Assembly (NCBI GenBank): GCA_964497615.1
Contig: CAZCEC010000094.1
Span: 1-21,824, forward strand
DNA: 21,824 nt
DNA from: CAZCEC01 sp964497615
GTDB lineage: Bacteria; Chloroflexota; Anaerolineae; Anaerolineales; UBA6663
Direction of reading: 5' to 3'
The stretch's first letter is position 1. Each line of letters starts with the position of its first letter. Positions 14,906 to 21,463 of the stretch are shown one piece after another. A program made the position numbers and the translations under genes. Under the pieces are notes generated by a model, which saw only the letters and a list, made by a program, of their open reading frames with translations, was not told where the DNA came from and did not search any database.

Positions 14906-15529
14906 ATGCTGACCCGAGCCAACCTCCTGCGCCTCGCCGCGCTGGCCGCCATCCTGGCAGCCCTGCTGGTGCCCAACCTGGCCCAGGCCGCGCCCGACCT
15001 TAACCCCTGCCGCCGGCTGTGGGGCACCGACGAGTGGACCCGCCGCTGCGCGCACCTCCAGCCCGATTTCGACCTGGAAGCCTATTGCCGGCGCGTCTTC
15101 GGCACCGACGAGTGGAACCGCCGCTGCCGCGTCCTCTCCGACGATCCGGTGAGCGTCTGCCGCCGCCTGTGGGGCACCGATGAGTGGACGCGCCGCTGCG
15201 TCCGCGATGATCCCAATATCTGCCGCCGCCTGTGGGGCACCGATGAGTGGACGCGCCGCTGCGTGCCCGACGACCCCGATATCTGCCGCCGGCTGTGGGG
15301 CACCGATGAGTGGACGCGCCGCTGTGTGCCTCACCGGCCCGACCCCGAACCCACGCGCCCGGTCCCGCCCGCCGATTCGGCCCGGAGCGAACCAGCCCCG
15401 GAGACGCCAACCCGCGTACCCGATCTCAGCGCCGGCCAGCCGCCCGCCGAGCCGCCCCAGCCAACCGCTGACCCAGCGGCAACCCCCGAACAACCCGATC
15501 AGCCGCAGCGGCCGGGCCGGAACGGCTAG
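14906..15529 (+). CDS. Secreted protein with five Cys-bounded CRRLWGTDEWTRRC units
   Basis: This is a 207-residue protein that I do not recognise. Residues 1-29 form a Sec signal peptide: a positive start, a long Leu/Ala core, and an AQA cleavage site near 27-29. Five units of exactly 14 residues follow, at 35-48, 61-74, 85-98, 106-119 and 127-140, with pattern C-R-R-[LV]-[WF]-G-T-D-E-W-[TN]-R-R-C. Every mature-chain Cys (ten in all) is a unit end, so each unit may close on itself by a disulfide. Linkers shorten from 12 to 7 residues and become DDPxI-like in the last copies. The tail (about 145-207) is Pro-, Glu- and Thr-rich and unstructured, without a lipobox or membrane anchor. AAGGAG eight bases upstream supports the ATG. 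The ECF sigma gene follows 117 bases downstream on the same strand. Confidence 0.85.
   Translation: MLTRANLLRLAALAAILAALLVPNLAQAAPDLNPCRRLWGTDEWTRRCAHLQPDFDLEAYCRRVFGTDEWNRRCRVLSDDPVSVCRRLWGTDEWTRRCVRDDPNICRRLWGTDEWTRRCVPDDPDICRRLWGTDEWTRRCVPHRPDPEPTRPVPPADSARSEPAPETPTRVPDLSAGQPPAEPPQPTADPAATPEQPDQPQRPGRNG
15008..15325 (+). repeat. Five in-frame coding repeats of 42 bp
   Basis: Units lie at 15008-15049, 15086-15127, 15158-15199, 15221-15262 and 15284-15325. The last three have a 63-base period and are nearly identical at the DNA level (TGTGGGGCACCGATGAGTGG shared), so they duplicated recently. The second is the most diverged (Phe for Trp, Asn for Thr). Because they code for protein and vary in frame, they are not a CRISPR array. 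Confidence 0.9.
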
Positions 15530-15548
15530 CGGGCGGCCCGGCCAATCC

Positions 15549-15600
15549 CCGCCGCCCCCTTTCCTCGTCGAACTCGGCGGCGCGGGAAGGGGGCCGGCGG
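15549..15600 (+). terminator. Large GC-rich hairpin before the ECF sigma gene
   Basis: The arms CCGCCGCCCCCTTTCC (15549-15564) and GGGAAGGGGGCCGGCGG (15584-15600) pair over about 16 bases with one bulge, around a 19-base loop. It may end transcription of the Cys-repeat gene, although no T tract follows, or attenuate read-through into the sigma gene. It is followed at once by a possible -10 (TACACT, 15608-15613). Confidence 0.45.
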
Positions 15601-15607
15601 ATGGGGG

Positions 15608-15613
15608 TACACT
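15608..15613 (+). promoter_or_regulatory. Candidate -10 for the ECF sigma operon
   Basis: TACACT would start transcription near 15620, about 27 bases before GTG 15647. No -35 is clear. The assignment is weak. Confidence 0.25.
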
Positions 15614-15646
15614 CTGCCCATCGCTCCCACCGACGAACTGCCCACC

Positions 15647-16189
15647 GTGCCGGCCGAGGCCGACCTTCTGCGGCGCGTGCGCGCCCGGCGCCCCGACGCC
15701 CTGGCGGAGCTGTACGACCGCTATGCGCCCGCCCTGTACGCCTACATCTACCGGCGGGTGGACGATGGCCCCCTGGCCGAAGACCTGACCGCCGACGTGT
15801 TTGTGCGCGCCCTGGACGCGCTGGCGCGGGGCCAGTTCGCCGCCGCCTCCATCCAGGCCTGGCTGTACCGGCTGGCGCACAACCGGGTGGTGGACCACTA
15901 TCGGCAGCGGGGCCGCGCGCCCTTGCCCCTGGAGGAATGGGTGCCGGCCCCGGACGATGTGCCGGAGGCGGCGGTCCAGCGCCAGCAGCGGGCGCAGGTG
16001 CGGGAGGCCATGGACCGCCTCACCGCCGACCAGCAGACCATCCTGGCGCTGCGGTTTGGCGATGGCCTGAAGGCGGGCGCGATTGCGGCGGCGCTGGGCA
16101 AGAGCGAGGACGCCATCCGCGCCCTCCAGCATCGCGCTCTGGCGGCCCTCCGCCGTTACTTGTCCACGGAAAGCGACGAGACCCCATGA
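15647..16189 (+). CDS. ECF (extracytoplasmic function) RNA polymerase sigma factor
   Basis: This is a 180-residue protein with only sigma regions 2 and 4. Region 2 covers about 15-90: DALAELYDRYAPALYAYIYRR, then AEDLTADVFVRALDAL, and WLYRLAHNRVVDHYRQR, which matches the -10-recognition helix. Region 4 covers about 117-170: LTADQQTILALRFGDGLKAG, then IAAALGKSEDAIRALQHRAL, the -35-binding helix-turn-helix. It directs RNA polymerase to a dedicated regulon. GTG 15647 is the only usual start codon in frame, and no ribosome-binding site precedes it, so its start is less sure. The next gene overlaps by four bases (ATGA) and encodes the probable membrane-bound anti-sigma partner. The regulon may include the Cys-repeat gene just upstream (inference). 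Confidence 0.92.
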   Translation: MPAEADLLRRVRARRPDALAELYDRYAPALYAYIYRRVDDGPLAEDLTADVFVRALDALARGQFAAASIQAWLYRLAHNRVVDHYRQRGRAPLPLEEWVPAPDDVPEAAVQRQQRAQVREAMDRLTADQQTILALRFGDGLKAGAIAAALGKSEDAIRALQHRALAALRRYLSTESDETP

Positions 16190-17214
16190 ACCGCAACGCC
16201 GACGCCGGCTTTGAACTTGTGCTCGACCAGGCGCTGGATGCGCTGGCGGCGGGCGAAGAGCGCGACCTCATCCTGGCCCGCTTCGCCGCCCATGCCGGCA
16301 CCCTGGCCCCCATGCTGGAGGCCGCCGAACTCGCCCGCGCCGCCCTATCCGCGCCCGTCCCCGCACCCAGCCTCGCCCGCGGCCGAGCGCGCTTCTTGCA
16401 GGCGGCCCAGCCCGCGGCCCGGCCCGCCGGCTGGCTGGCCCTCTTGCCTGCCGCGCGCCTACGCGCCGCGCCTCTACGCGCCACCCTCGCCGCCCTGGTG
16501 CTCGTCGCGTTGGCTGCGCTCGGCACAGGCGCGGCCTCGGCCACTGCGCTGCCTGGCGATGTGCTGTACCCGGTCAAGCGGGCGCTGGAAGACGCGCGCC
16601 TGGCAGTGACGGTGGAGGCGCGCGCGCGTGACGACTACGCCGAAACGCTCCGTGCTCGGCGCCGCTTGGAGGCCGCTCAGGCCGCGGCCACCGGGCGCGA
16701 GGCGGCCGTGGCTTTCGAGGGCGTGGTGCAAACTGTCGCTGGCGACCGCCTGATCGTCAGCGCGGTCGTAGTCCTCACGCCCGCGGGCGCCGCGGTCCAA
16801 TTGGGCGACACGGTCGCGGTGGAGGCGCATACGCGCGGCGGTCTCATCATCGCGGACCGGATCGTAGTGCTCCGGCCTGGCCTCGTCGTGCCCGACGATG
16901 TGCCCGCCACCGCCCGGCCCACCTTCACCCCATCGCCCGTCCGCCCCTCGCCCACCGGGACTCCGAACCGCCCGCGCCCCACGCCCAGCCCCACCCGCCC
17001 GCGGCCCACCGGCACCGGGCGGCCCTCGGCCACCCCTCGCGCGACTGACCTGGAATCCACGCGGCCTAACCCCACCGTCACCCACTCCCTCGACCGGCCT
17101 ACCGAAACGCCTGCCGCCTCAACCCCCACCCCCGACCGCCCCGCTGATGATACCGACAACCCGCCGCCCGCCACCGTCCGCCCCACAGAGACGCCCACCG
17201 CCCGCCCACGCTAA
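16186..17214 (+). CDS. DUF5667/DUF5666-type membrane protein, probable anti-sigma partner
   Basis: This is a 342-residue protein. The cytoplasmic part (1-95) has an LxxALDALAAGEERDLILARFAAHAGTLAPMLEAAELAR-like sequence (positions about 11-51), as in DUF5667 proteins encoded beside ECF sigma factors. One membrane segment lies at about 98-118. The LPGDVLYPVKRALEDARL motif (122-139) follows directly, also typical of that group. An extracytoplasmic DUF5666-like beta domain spans about 177-229 (EGVVQTVAGDRLIV ... GDTVAVEA). The last 105 residues are Pro/Thr/Arg-rich and probably cross the wall or envelope. ATG 16186 overlaps the sigma stop. The anti-sigma role rests on gene pairing and topology, not on a recognised zinc anti-sigma motif. 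The 585 bases of open frame upstream of it are the sigma gene read in another frame. Confidence 0.85.
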   Translation: MNRNADAGFELVLDQALDALAAGEERDLILARFAAHAGTLAPMLEAAELARAALSAPVPAPSLARGRARFLQAAQPAARPAGWLALLPAARLRAAPLRATLAALVLVALAALGTGAASATALPGDVLYPVKRALEDARLAVTVEARARDDYAETLRARRRLEAAQAAATGREAAVAFEGVVQTVAGDRLIVSAVVVLTPAGAAVQLGDTVAVEAHTRGGLIIADRIVVLRPGLVVPDDVPATARPTFTPSPVRPSPTGTPNRPRPTPSPTRPRPTGTGRPSATPRATDLESTRPNPTVTHSLDRPTETPAASTPTPDRPADDTDNPPPATVRPTETPTARPR

Positions 17215-17217
17215 AGC

Positions 17218-17263
17218 CATCCCTATTCATCTTCATCTGTTTCACCCGTTCCATCCGTTGACG
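17218..17263. repeat. Dispersed-repeat-like segment (CATCTTCATCTGTTTCACCCG...)
   Basis: The AT-richer stretch CCATCCCTATTCATCTTCATC continues to CCATCCGTTGACG. It resembles a non-coding repeat that I recall in many bacterial genomes (recollection, not a search). Its end supplies the TTGACG -35 hexamer of the nucleoside hydrolase promoter. Confidence 0.4.
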
Positions 17264-17288
17264 AAGGCTGTCAGGCCTGGCATACAAT
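17258..17288 (+). promoter_or_regulatory. Promoter of the nucleoside hydrolase (leaderless candidate)
   Basis: TTGACG (17258-17263) and TACAAT (17283-17288) are spaced by 19 bases. The -10 ends six bases before ATG 17295, so the mRNA would begin at or next to the start codon. There is no Shine-Dalgarno sequence. Confidence 0.5.
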
Positions 17289-17294
17289 AGCGCT

Positions 17295-18233
17295 ATGCCC
17301 CTCCCCATCCTCTTCGACACCGACCCCGGCATTGACGACGCCCTGGCCCTGCTATTGGCCCTGGCCTCGCCCGAATTCGAGCTCCTTGGCCTGACCACCG
17401 TGTTCGGCAATGCCACGGTCGCGCAGACCACCCTCAACGCCCTGCACGTCCTCTCCGTGGCGGGGCGCGCTGAAGTGCCGGTGGTGGCCGGAGCGGATGC
17501 GCCCCTGGCGCGGCCCTTCGCCGGCCCCGCCGCGCATGTGCACGGCAAGGACGGCCTGGGCAACATTGACCGGCCCACACCGGCGCATGCGGCCACTGCC
17601 TGGCCCGGCCGCGCGGCCGGCTTCATCGCCGATAAGGTCCTGTCCCAGCCCGGCGAATTGACCCTCGTGGCCGTCGGGCCGCTCACCAATCTGGCCCTGG
17701 CCGTGCAGCGCGAGCCGCGGCTAGCTGGTGCTGTGAGACAGGTGGTGGTGATGGGCGGCGCCGTCTTCTGCGCCGGCAACGCCACGCCCGTCGCGGAGGC
17801 CAACATTCACAAAGACCCGGAGGCGGCGCGGGTGGTGCTGGGCGCGGGCTGGCCCGTGGTGCTGGTGGGCCTGGATGTAACCATGCGGACTTGCCTAGAT
17901 CAGGCGGGGCTGGCCGCCATCACCCGCAGCCGCACGCCCGCAGCGCGCCTCATCGCCCAGATCGCGCCCGTCTACTTCGACTCGTACCGCGACCGCTACG
18001 GCATGGACGCGATCCCCCTACACGATCCCTCGGCCATGGCCTATACCATTGACCCTACGCTATTCCAGACTCGCCGCGTGCCCCTCTACGTGGAAACCGA
18101 GGGCCGCTGCGCCGGCCAGACCGTCCCCGACCCGCGCCGCCAATGGTCGCCCCTACCCGAGATAGATGTCTGTGTCGCCGTGGAGTCGTCCCGGCTCCTC
18201 GACCTATTCACGGGTCGGCTGGCGAGCCTATAG
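17295..18233 (+). CDS. Inosine-uridine-preferring nucleoside hydrolase family protein
   Basis: This 312-residue protein has the family's usual length. DTDPGIDDALAL (8-19) supplies the Ca-binding and catalytic aspartates Asp10, Asp14 and Asp15. VVMGGA (151-156), ANIHKDPEAA (169-178) and the active-site His243-Asp244 in PLHDPSA complete the pattern. The enzyme cleaves the N-glycosidic bond of ribonucleosides to free base and ribose; base preference cannot be told. It is cytoplasmic, with no signal peptide. It is transcribed from its own promoter and is followed, after 134 bases, by a PfkB-family gene, a natural partner for handling the released sugar. Confidence 0.93.
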   Translation: MPLPILFDTDPGIDDALALLLALASPEFELLGLTTVFGNATVAQTTLNALHVLSVAGRAEVPVVAGADAPLARPFAGPAAHVHGKDGLGNIDRPTPAHAATAWPGRAAGFIADKVLSQPGELTLVAVGPLTNLALAVQREPRLAGAVRQVVVMGGAVFCAGNATPVAEANIHKDPEAARVVLGAGWPVVLVGLDVTMRTCLDQAGLAAITRSRTPAARLIAQIAPVYFDSYRDRYGMDAIPLHDPSAMAYTIDPTLFQTRRVPLYVETEGRCAGQTVPDPRRQWSPLPEIDVCVAVESSRLLDLFTGRLASL

Positions 18234-18283
18234 CGTCGGGTACCCGGATGCTACAGACAAGACGGACATCACAGCCTGTTTCT

Positions 18284-18324
18284 CTGGTTCCTTTCTCCGC
18301 GCTCTCCGCGTGCTCCGCGGTGAG
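18284..18324. repeat. Dispersed-repeat-like segment (CTCCGCG tandem)
   Basis: TTCTCCGCGCTCTCCGCGTG runs into CTCCGCGGTGAG: three CTCCGCG copies. It resembles the 'CTCTGCGTCTCTGCGGTG' element that I recall as widespread in intergenic DNA. It lies upstream of the PfkB-family gene and ends against a TAGAAT. Confidence 0.4.
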
Positions 18325-18330
18325 TAGAAT
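18325..18330 (+). promoter_or_regulatory. Candidate -10 of the PfkB-family gene
   Basis: TAGAAT would start transcription near 18337, about 31 bases before ATG 18368. No clear -35 is visible, and only a weak GAAG precedes the start. Confidence 0.35.
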
Positions 18331-18367
18331 GGGGGTACCGACATCTTCATGAGTGAATGACTGAAGC

Positions 18368-19279
18368 ATGGACTACGTTGCTTTTGGCATCATCCTGGAT
18401 GACATCGAGTTCGCCGACGGGCACGTGGCGCGCGCCGTCCTCGGCGGCGGCGGCCCCCAGACGGCCTTCGGGATGCGGCTGTGGTCAGAGCGTGTGGGTT
18501 TGGTCGCCAGGGTGGGGGGCGACCTGCCCGCCGAGGTACGGGGCTGGCTTGATGCCGCCGCCATCGACACGAGCGGCGTTCTCACGACGGCCTGGCCCAC
18601 CCTGCGCGCCGTTCAGCGGCTGGATGTTCGGGGCCGCCGCCGCCACGAATGGCTCTCGCCGGGCGAAGCCATCGGGCCGCAGCTCTCACGCGCTGCCGGC
18701 GATCTGCCCCCATCCTATCGCTCCGCCCGCGGCTTCCACGTTGGCCTGCACTCCGACGAGCCCGACCTGGCCTTCCTCGCCGGGCTGCGTGCCCTGGGCG
18801 GGCTGGTCAGCGTGGAACCTTTTCGCCGCGCCGCCCAGCGGCCCACGCCCGAAGCCCTGCGCGCCCTGCTCACGGCCTGCGACATCTTCTCGCCAAACGT
18901 GGCAGGCGCGGAGTCGCTGGTGGGGACGGGCACGCCGGAAGAACTTGCCCGTCACCTCGTTGAGGCCGGGGCGCGCGTGGTGGCGCTCCGCATGGGGGCC
19001 GAAGGCTCGCTCGTCTACGCGCCCGACAGCCAGGGGAAGTACGTCTTAATCCCCATCCCCGCTCTTCCCGTGGCTGTGGTGGACCCCGTCGGCGCGGGCA
19101 ACGCCTACGGCGGCGCCTTCCTCACCGGCTGGGCCGAGACCGGCGATGCCCTTGAAGCGGGACTGCGCGGCGCGGTTGCGGCTTCATTTGTCTTGGAACA
19201 AGTTGGCTTGCCGCCCGTGACGCCCGAGCTGCTGGCGCGGGCGCATGATCGTCTCGCCAGCTTGCTCGCGGCGTCCTAG
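18368..19279 (+). CDS. PfkB-family carbohydrate kinase-like protein (Mak32-like)
   Basis: This is a 303-residue protein of ribokinase-fold length. It has the N-terminal GGGGPQTAFGMRLW (26-39) of the substrate-binding region, FSPNVAGAESLVG (174-186), MGAEGSLVY (209-217) and the C-terminal anion-hole motif DPVGAGNAYGGAFLTGW (239-255). In active PfkB kinases this motif is D-T-x-G-A-G-D, and the last Asp is the catalytic base. Here Asn245 takes its place. From memory, Asn at this position is usual in the fungal Mak32-like branch of the family, so the change may be ancestral rather than a mutation. Sugar-kinase activity is therefore uncertain. It follows the nucleoside hydrolase on the same strand and is convergent with the kinase gene to its right. 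Confidence 0.87.
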   Translation: MDYVAFGIILDDIEFADGHVARAVLGGGGPQTAFGMRLWSERVGLVARVGGDLPAEVRGWLDAAAIDTSGVLTTAWPTLRAVQRLDVRGRRRHEWLSPGEAIGPQLSRAAGDLPPSYRSARGFHVGLHSDEPDLAFLAGLRALGGLVSVEPFRRAAQRPTPEALRALLTACDIFSPNVAGAESLVGTGTPEELARHLVEAGARVVALRMGAEGSLVYAPDSQGKYVLIPIPALPVAVVDPVGAGNAYGGAFLTGWAETGDALEAGLRGAVAASFVLEQVGLPPVTPELLARAHDRLASLLAAS

Positions 19280-19317
19280 CGACGAACTCAATTTCCTGGG
19301 CGACCTTCTACAACGAA

Positions 19318-20703
19318 TTACACACCGTTCCCCACCGGCAACTCAAACGCCACCCGCAGCCCCCCTCCGGCCCGGTTCTCCGCGCGGATCGTCCCGCCCT
19401 GCGCCTCCACCAACTGCCGCGCAATCGCCAGCCCCAGCCCCGCCCCGCCCGCCGCCCGCGTGCGGCTCTTCTCGCCCCTCCAAAAGCGCTCGAACAGGCG
19501 CGGCAGGTCGTCGGGGTCCACGCCCGGCCCGTCGTCGCTCACCGCCACTTCCACGCCGCCGTTGGCGCGCTGGGTCGAGAGCGTCACCTGACCCCCCTCT
19601 GGCACATAGCGCAGCGCGTTGCTTACCAGATTGCCGATCACCTGGCCCACCCGCTGCGCATCAGCGGGCACCTCGGGCAGGCCGGGCTGGCGCTCCACCC
19701 TCAGGGTGATGCCGCGCTCGCCGGCCTCGGCCTCGAACAGCGCGGCGGCGCGCTCGGCCGCCTCGCCCATGTCCACCGGCCGCACGTCAAAGTGCAGTTG
19801 ACGCGCCTCGGCCAGGGTCAGGGTGCGCAGGTCTTCCACCAGCCGCTCCAGCACGTATGTCTCTTCCAGCACCGGCGCCACATGCGCCTCGTCCGGTGGG
19901 TAAACGCCGTCCACCATGCCCTCCAGCCGCCCGCGGATGACCGTCAATGGTGTGCGCAGTTCGTGGGCAATATCGGCCAGCAGCGCGCGGCGTTGCCGGT
20001 CGCTCGTCTCCAGCGCGTTCGCCATGCGGTTGAAGCTGTCGCTCAGGCTGCGCAGGTCGCCCGGCCCCCGCACCAGCACCCGCGCTGAGAGGTCGCCGCC
20101 CGCCACCTGGTGCGCGGCGGCGGCCACATCTGCCAGCGGCGTCACCACGCGCCGCGCCAGCAGCCAGCCAATCAGCAGGGTGAGCAGCCCGGTAAAGAAG
20201 GAAATGAACAGCACCGGCGCCACCAGGCTGGAGAAGAGCGCCAGCAGCCCATCCCAATTCGCCCCGTGCAGCACCAGTGTGCCAATCGTGGCGCCCTCCA
20301 CCATCAGTGGCACGCGGATGCCGCGCGCGTCCGGCGGATAGGCCGTGCCCACCCGCTCGCCGTCCGGCTGCCCGTGGTCGATCAGCACCACCCCGCCCGC
20401 GTTCAACAGCGACAGGTTGCGCCACTCCGCCCCAAACTCATTGTGATCGATGATGGCTTGCTGTGCTGGGACCTCCGCCACCCCCTCCCAGCTTCCCCGC
20501 CCCAGGTAATAGGCCTCCAGTGTATCGGCCACCGGCGGGCGAAAACCCGCGCTGCCGCTGGTCACCAGCCCAATCAACGCCGCCAGCAGCCCCACCAGCA
20601 GCACCACCGTCACCACCACCACAATGCCAAACGCCTGCATCAGCAGGCCAAACAGCCGGCGGCGAATCTGGCGCGCGGAGTGGTCGGCGTTACTCGTTAC
20701 CAT
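19318..20703 (-). CDS. BaeS/EnvZ-type membrane sensor histidine kinase
   Basis: The kinase has 461 residues from ATG 20703. The first membrane segment is about 18-47, an outer sensor loop about 48-152, and the second membrane segment about 153-182. HAMP spans about 183-235. The HisKA box LLADIAHELRTPLTVIRG has His247. The HATPase_c domain has NLVSNALRY (358-366), DDGPGV (390-395), FERFWRG and GAGLGLAIARQ. It is encoded just downstream of its response regulator (46-base gap) and of a MacB-type permease. ATG 20778 would overlap the regulator gene and add 25 residues, most of them translated from a repeat-like spacer, so ATG 20703 (with GGGGG before it) is preferred. The signal is likely in the envelope or a toxic compound. 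Confidence 0.9.
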   Translation of the reverse strand: MVTSNADHSARQIRRRLFGLLMQAFGIVVVVTVVLLVGLLAALIGLVTSGSAGFRPPVADTLEAYYLGRGSWEGVAEVPAQQAIIDHNEFGAEWRNLSLLNAGGVVLIDHGQPDGERVGTAYPPDARGIRVPLMVEGATIGTLVLHGANWDGLLALFSSLVAPVLFISFFTGLLTLLIGWLLARRVVTPLADVAAAAHQVAGGDLSARVLVRGPGDLRSLSDSFNRMANALETSDRQRRALLADIAHELRTPLTVIRGRLEGMVDGVYPPDEAHVAPVLEETYVLERLVEDLRTLTLAEARQLHFDVRPVDMGEAAERAAALFEAEAGERGITLRVERQPGLPEVPADAQRVGQVIGNLVSNALRYVPEGGQVTLSTQRANGGVEVAVSDDGPGVDPDDLPRLFERFWRGEKSRTRAAGGAGLGLAIARQLVEAQGGTIRAENRAGGGLRVAFELPVGNGV

Positions 20704-20736
20704 CCCCCGAGTCCCCTCGGTCCCTTGAGTCCCCGG
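20704..20736. repeat. GAGTCCC / GGTCCC short repeat between regulator and kinase
   Basis: GAGTCCCCTCGGTCCCTTGA runs into GAGTCCCCGG: GAGTCCCC occurs twice with GGTCCC between. On the minus strand it provides the GGGGACTCGGGGG run before ATG 20703. It resembles a degenerate dispersed repeat. Confidence 0.4.
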
Positions 20737-20749
20737 ATGGTCATGTGCC

Positions 20750-21463
20750 TCACTCAGCGAACTTGTAGCCCACCCCATGCACCGTCAAGATATACCGCGG
20801 CTCCTCGCCCGCCGGCTCGATCTTGCGGCGCAAATTGCGGATGTGCGAGTCGATGGCGCGCTCATAGCTCTCGAAGGCCACACCCCGCGCCACCGTCAGC
20901 AGTTGCGCCCGCGAGTACACTCGGCCCGGCTGGCTGGCCAGCGCCGACAGGATCTCGAATTCGGTCGGGGTCAGGGTAACGTCGCCGCTGGGCAGCACCA
21001 CCTTGTAGCGCGTCCGGTCCAGCGTCAAGTCGCTGGCGCGGATCAGGTCGCCCCCGCCGGCGTTGGGGCCGCCCGCCGCCCGCCGCAGCACGGTGCGCAC
21101 CCGCGCCACCAACTCGCGCGGGCTGAAGGGCTTGGTCAGGTAGTCATCCGCGCCCAATTCCAGCCCCACCAGCTTGTCGCTCTCTTCCACGCGTGCGGTG
21201 AGCATGATGATGGGCACGCTGCTCTCGCGCCGTAGTGCGCGGCACACGTCCAGCCCATCCATCCCCGGCAGCATCAGGTCCAACACCACCAGGTCGGGCC
21301 GCTCGCGCCGCGCCAGGGCCAGGCCCCGCGCGCCGTCCCCGGCCGTCAGCACTGCATAGCCCGCTGCCGCCAGGTAGTCCTGGCACAGCTCGGCGATCTT
21401 TGGTTCGTCGTCAATGACCAGGACCGTCTTCGACATCTCTGCTTGACCGATCACGACCCTCAT
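20750..21463 (-). CDS. OmpR/PhoB-type response regulator
   Basis: The protein has 237 residues from ATG 21463. The receiver domain has the acidic pair DDEPK, the phospho-acceptor Asp62 in VVLDLMLPGMDGLDV, Thr in MLTAR, and Lys in LTKPF. The winged-helix domain (about 140-237) has LTPTEFEILSALASQPGRVY, then RAIDSHIRNLRRKI and the C-terminal YILTVHGVGYKF hairpin. The start is not settled: ATG 21463 overlaps the upstream permease stop by four bases (ATGA), while ATG 21436 gives the more usual N-terminus MSKTVLVIDDEPK. Neither has a good ribosome-binding site. It is expected to control its own operon, including the exporter encoded upstream. Confidence 0.93.
   Translation of the reverse strand: MRVVIGQAEMSKTVLVIDDEPKIAELCQDYLAAAGYAVLTAGDGARGLALARRERPDLVVLDLMLPGMDGLDVCRALRRESSVPIIMLTARVEESDKLVGLELGADDYLTKPFSPRELVARVRTVLRRAAGGPNAGGGDLIRASDLTLDRTRYKVVLPSGDVTLTPTEFEILSALASQPGRVYSRAQLLTVARGVAFESYERAIDSHIRNLRRKIEPAGEEPRYILTVHGVGYKFAE

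Noticed and set aside
15158..15325. CRISPR-like or satellite array (three near-identical units, 63-base period)
   Set aside because: The units are in frame within a gene with a signal peptide and ribosome-binding site, and the differences keep the protein pattern.
14780..16132. 450-residue open frame on the minus strand
   Set aside because: It is antisense to the Cys-repeat and sigma genes, has low-complexity His/Gly/Arg/Pro content and no known motif; it results from high GC.
15601..16185. N-terminal extension of the DUF5667-type protein by 195 codons
   Set aside because: This is the sigma gene read in another frame; the partner starts at ATG 16186 in the ATGA overlap.
18237..18246. Palindrome CGGGTACCCG after the nucleoside hydrolase
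   Set aside because: Only ten bases with no loop or T tract; too short to call an operator or terminator.
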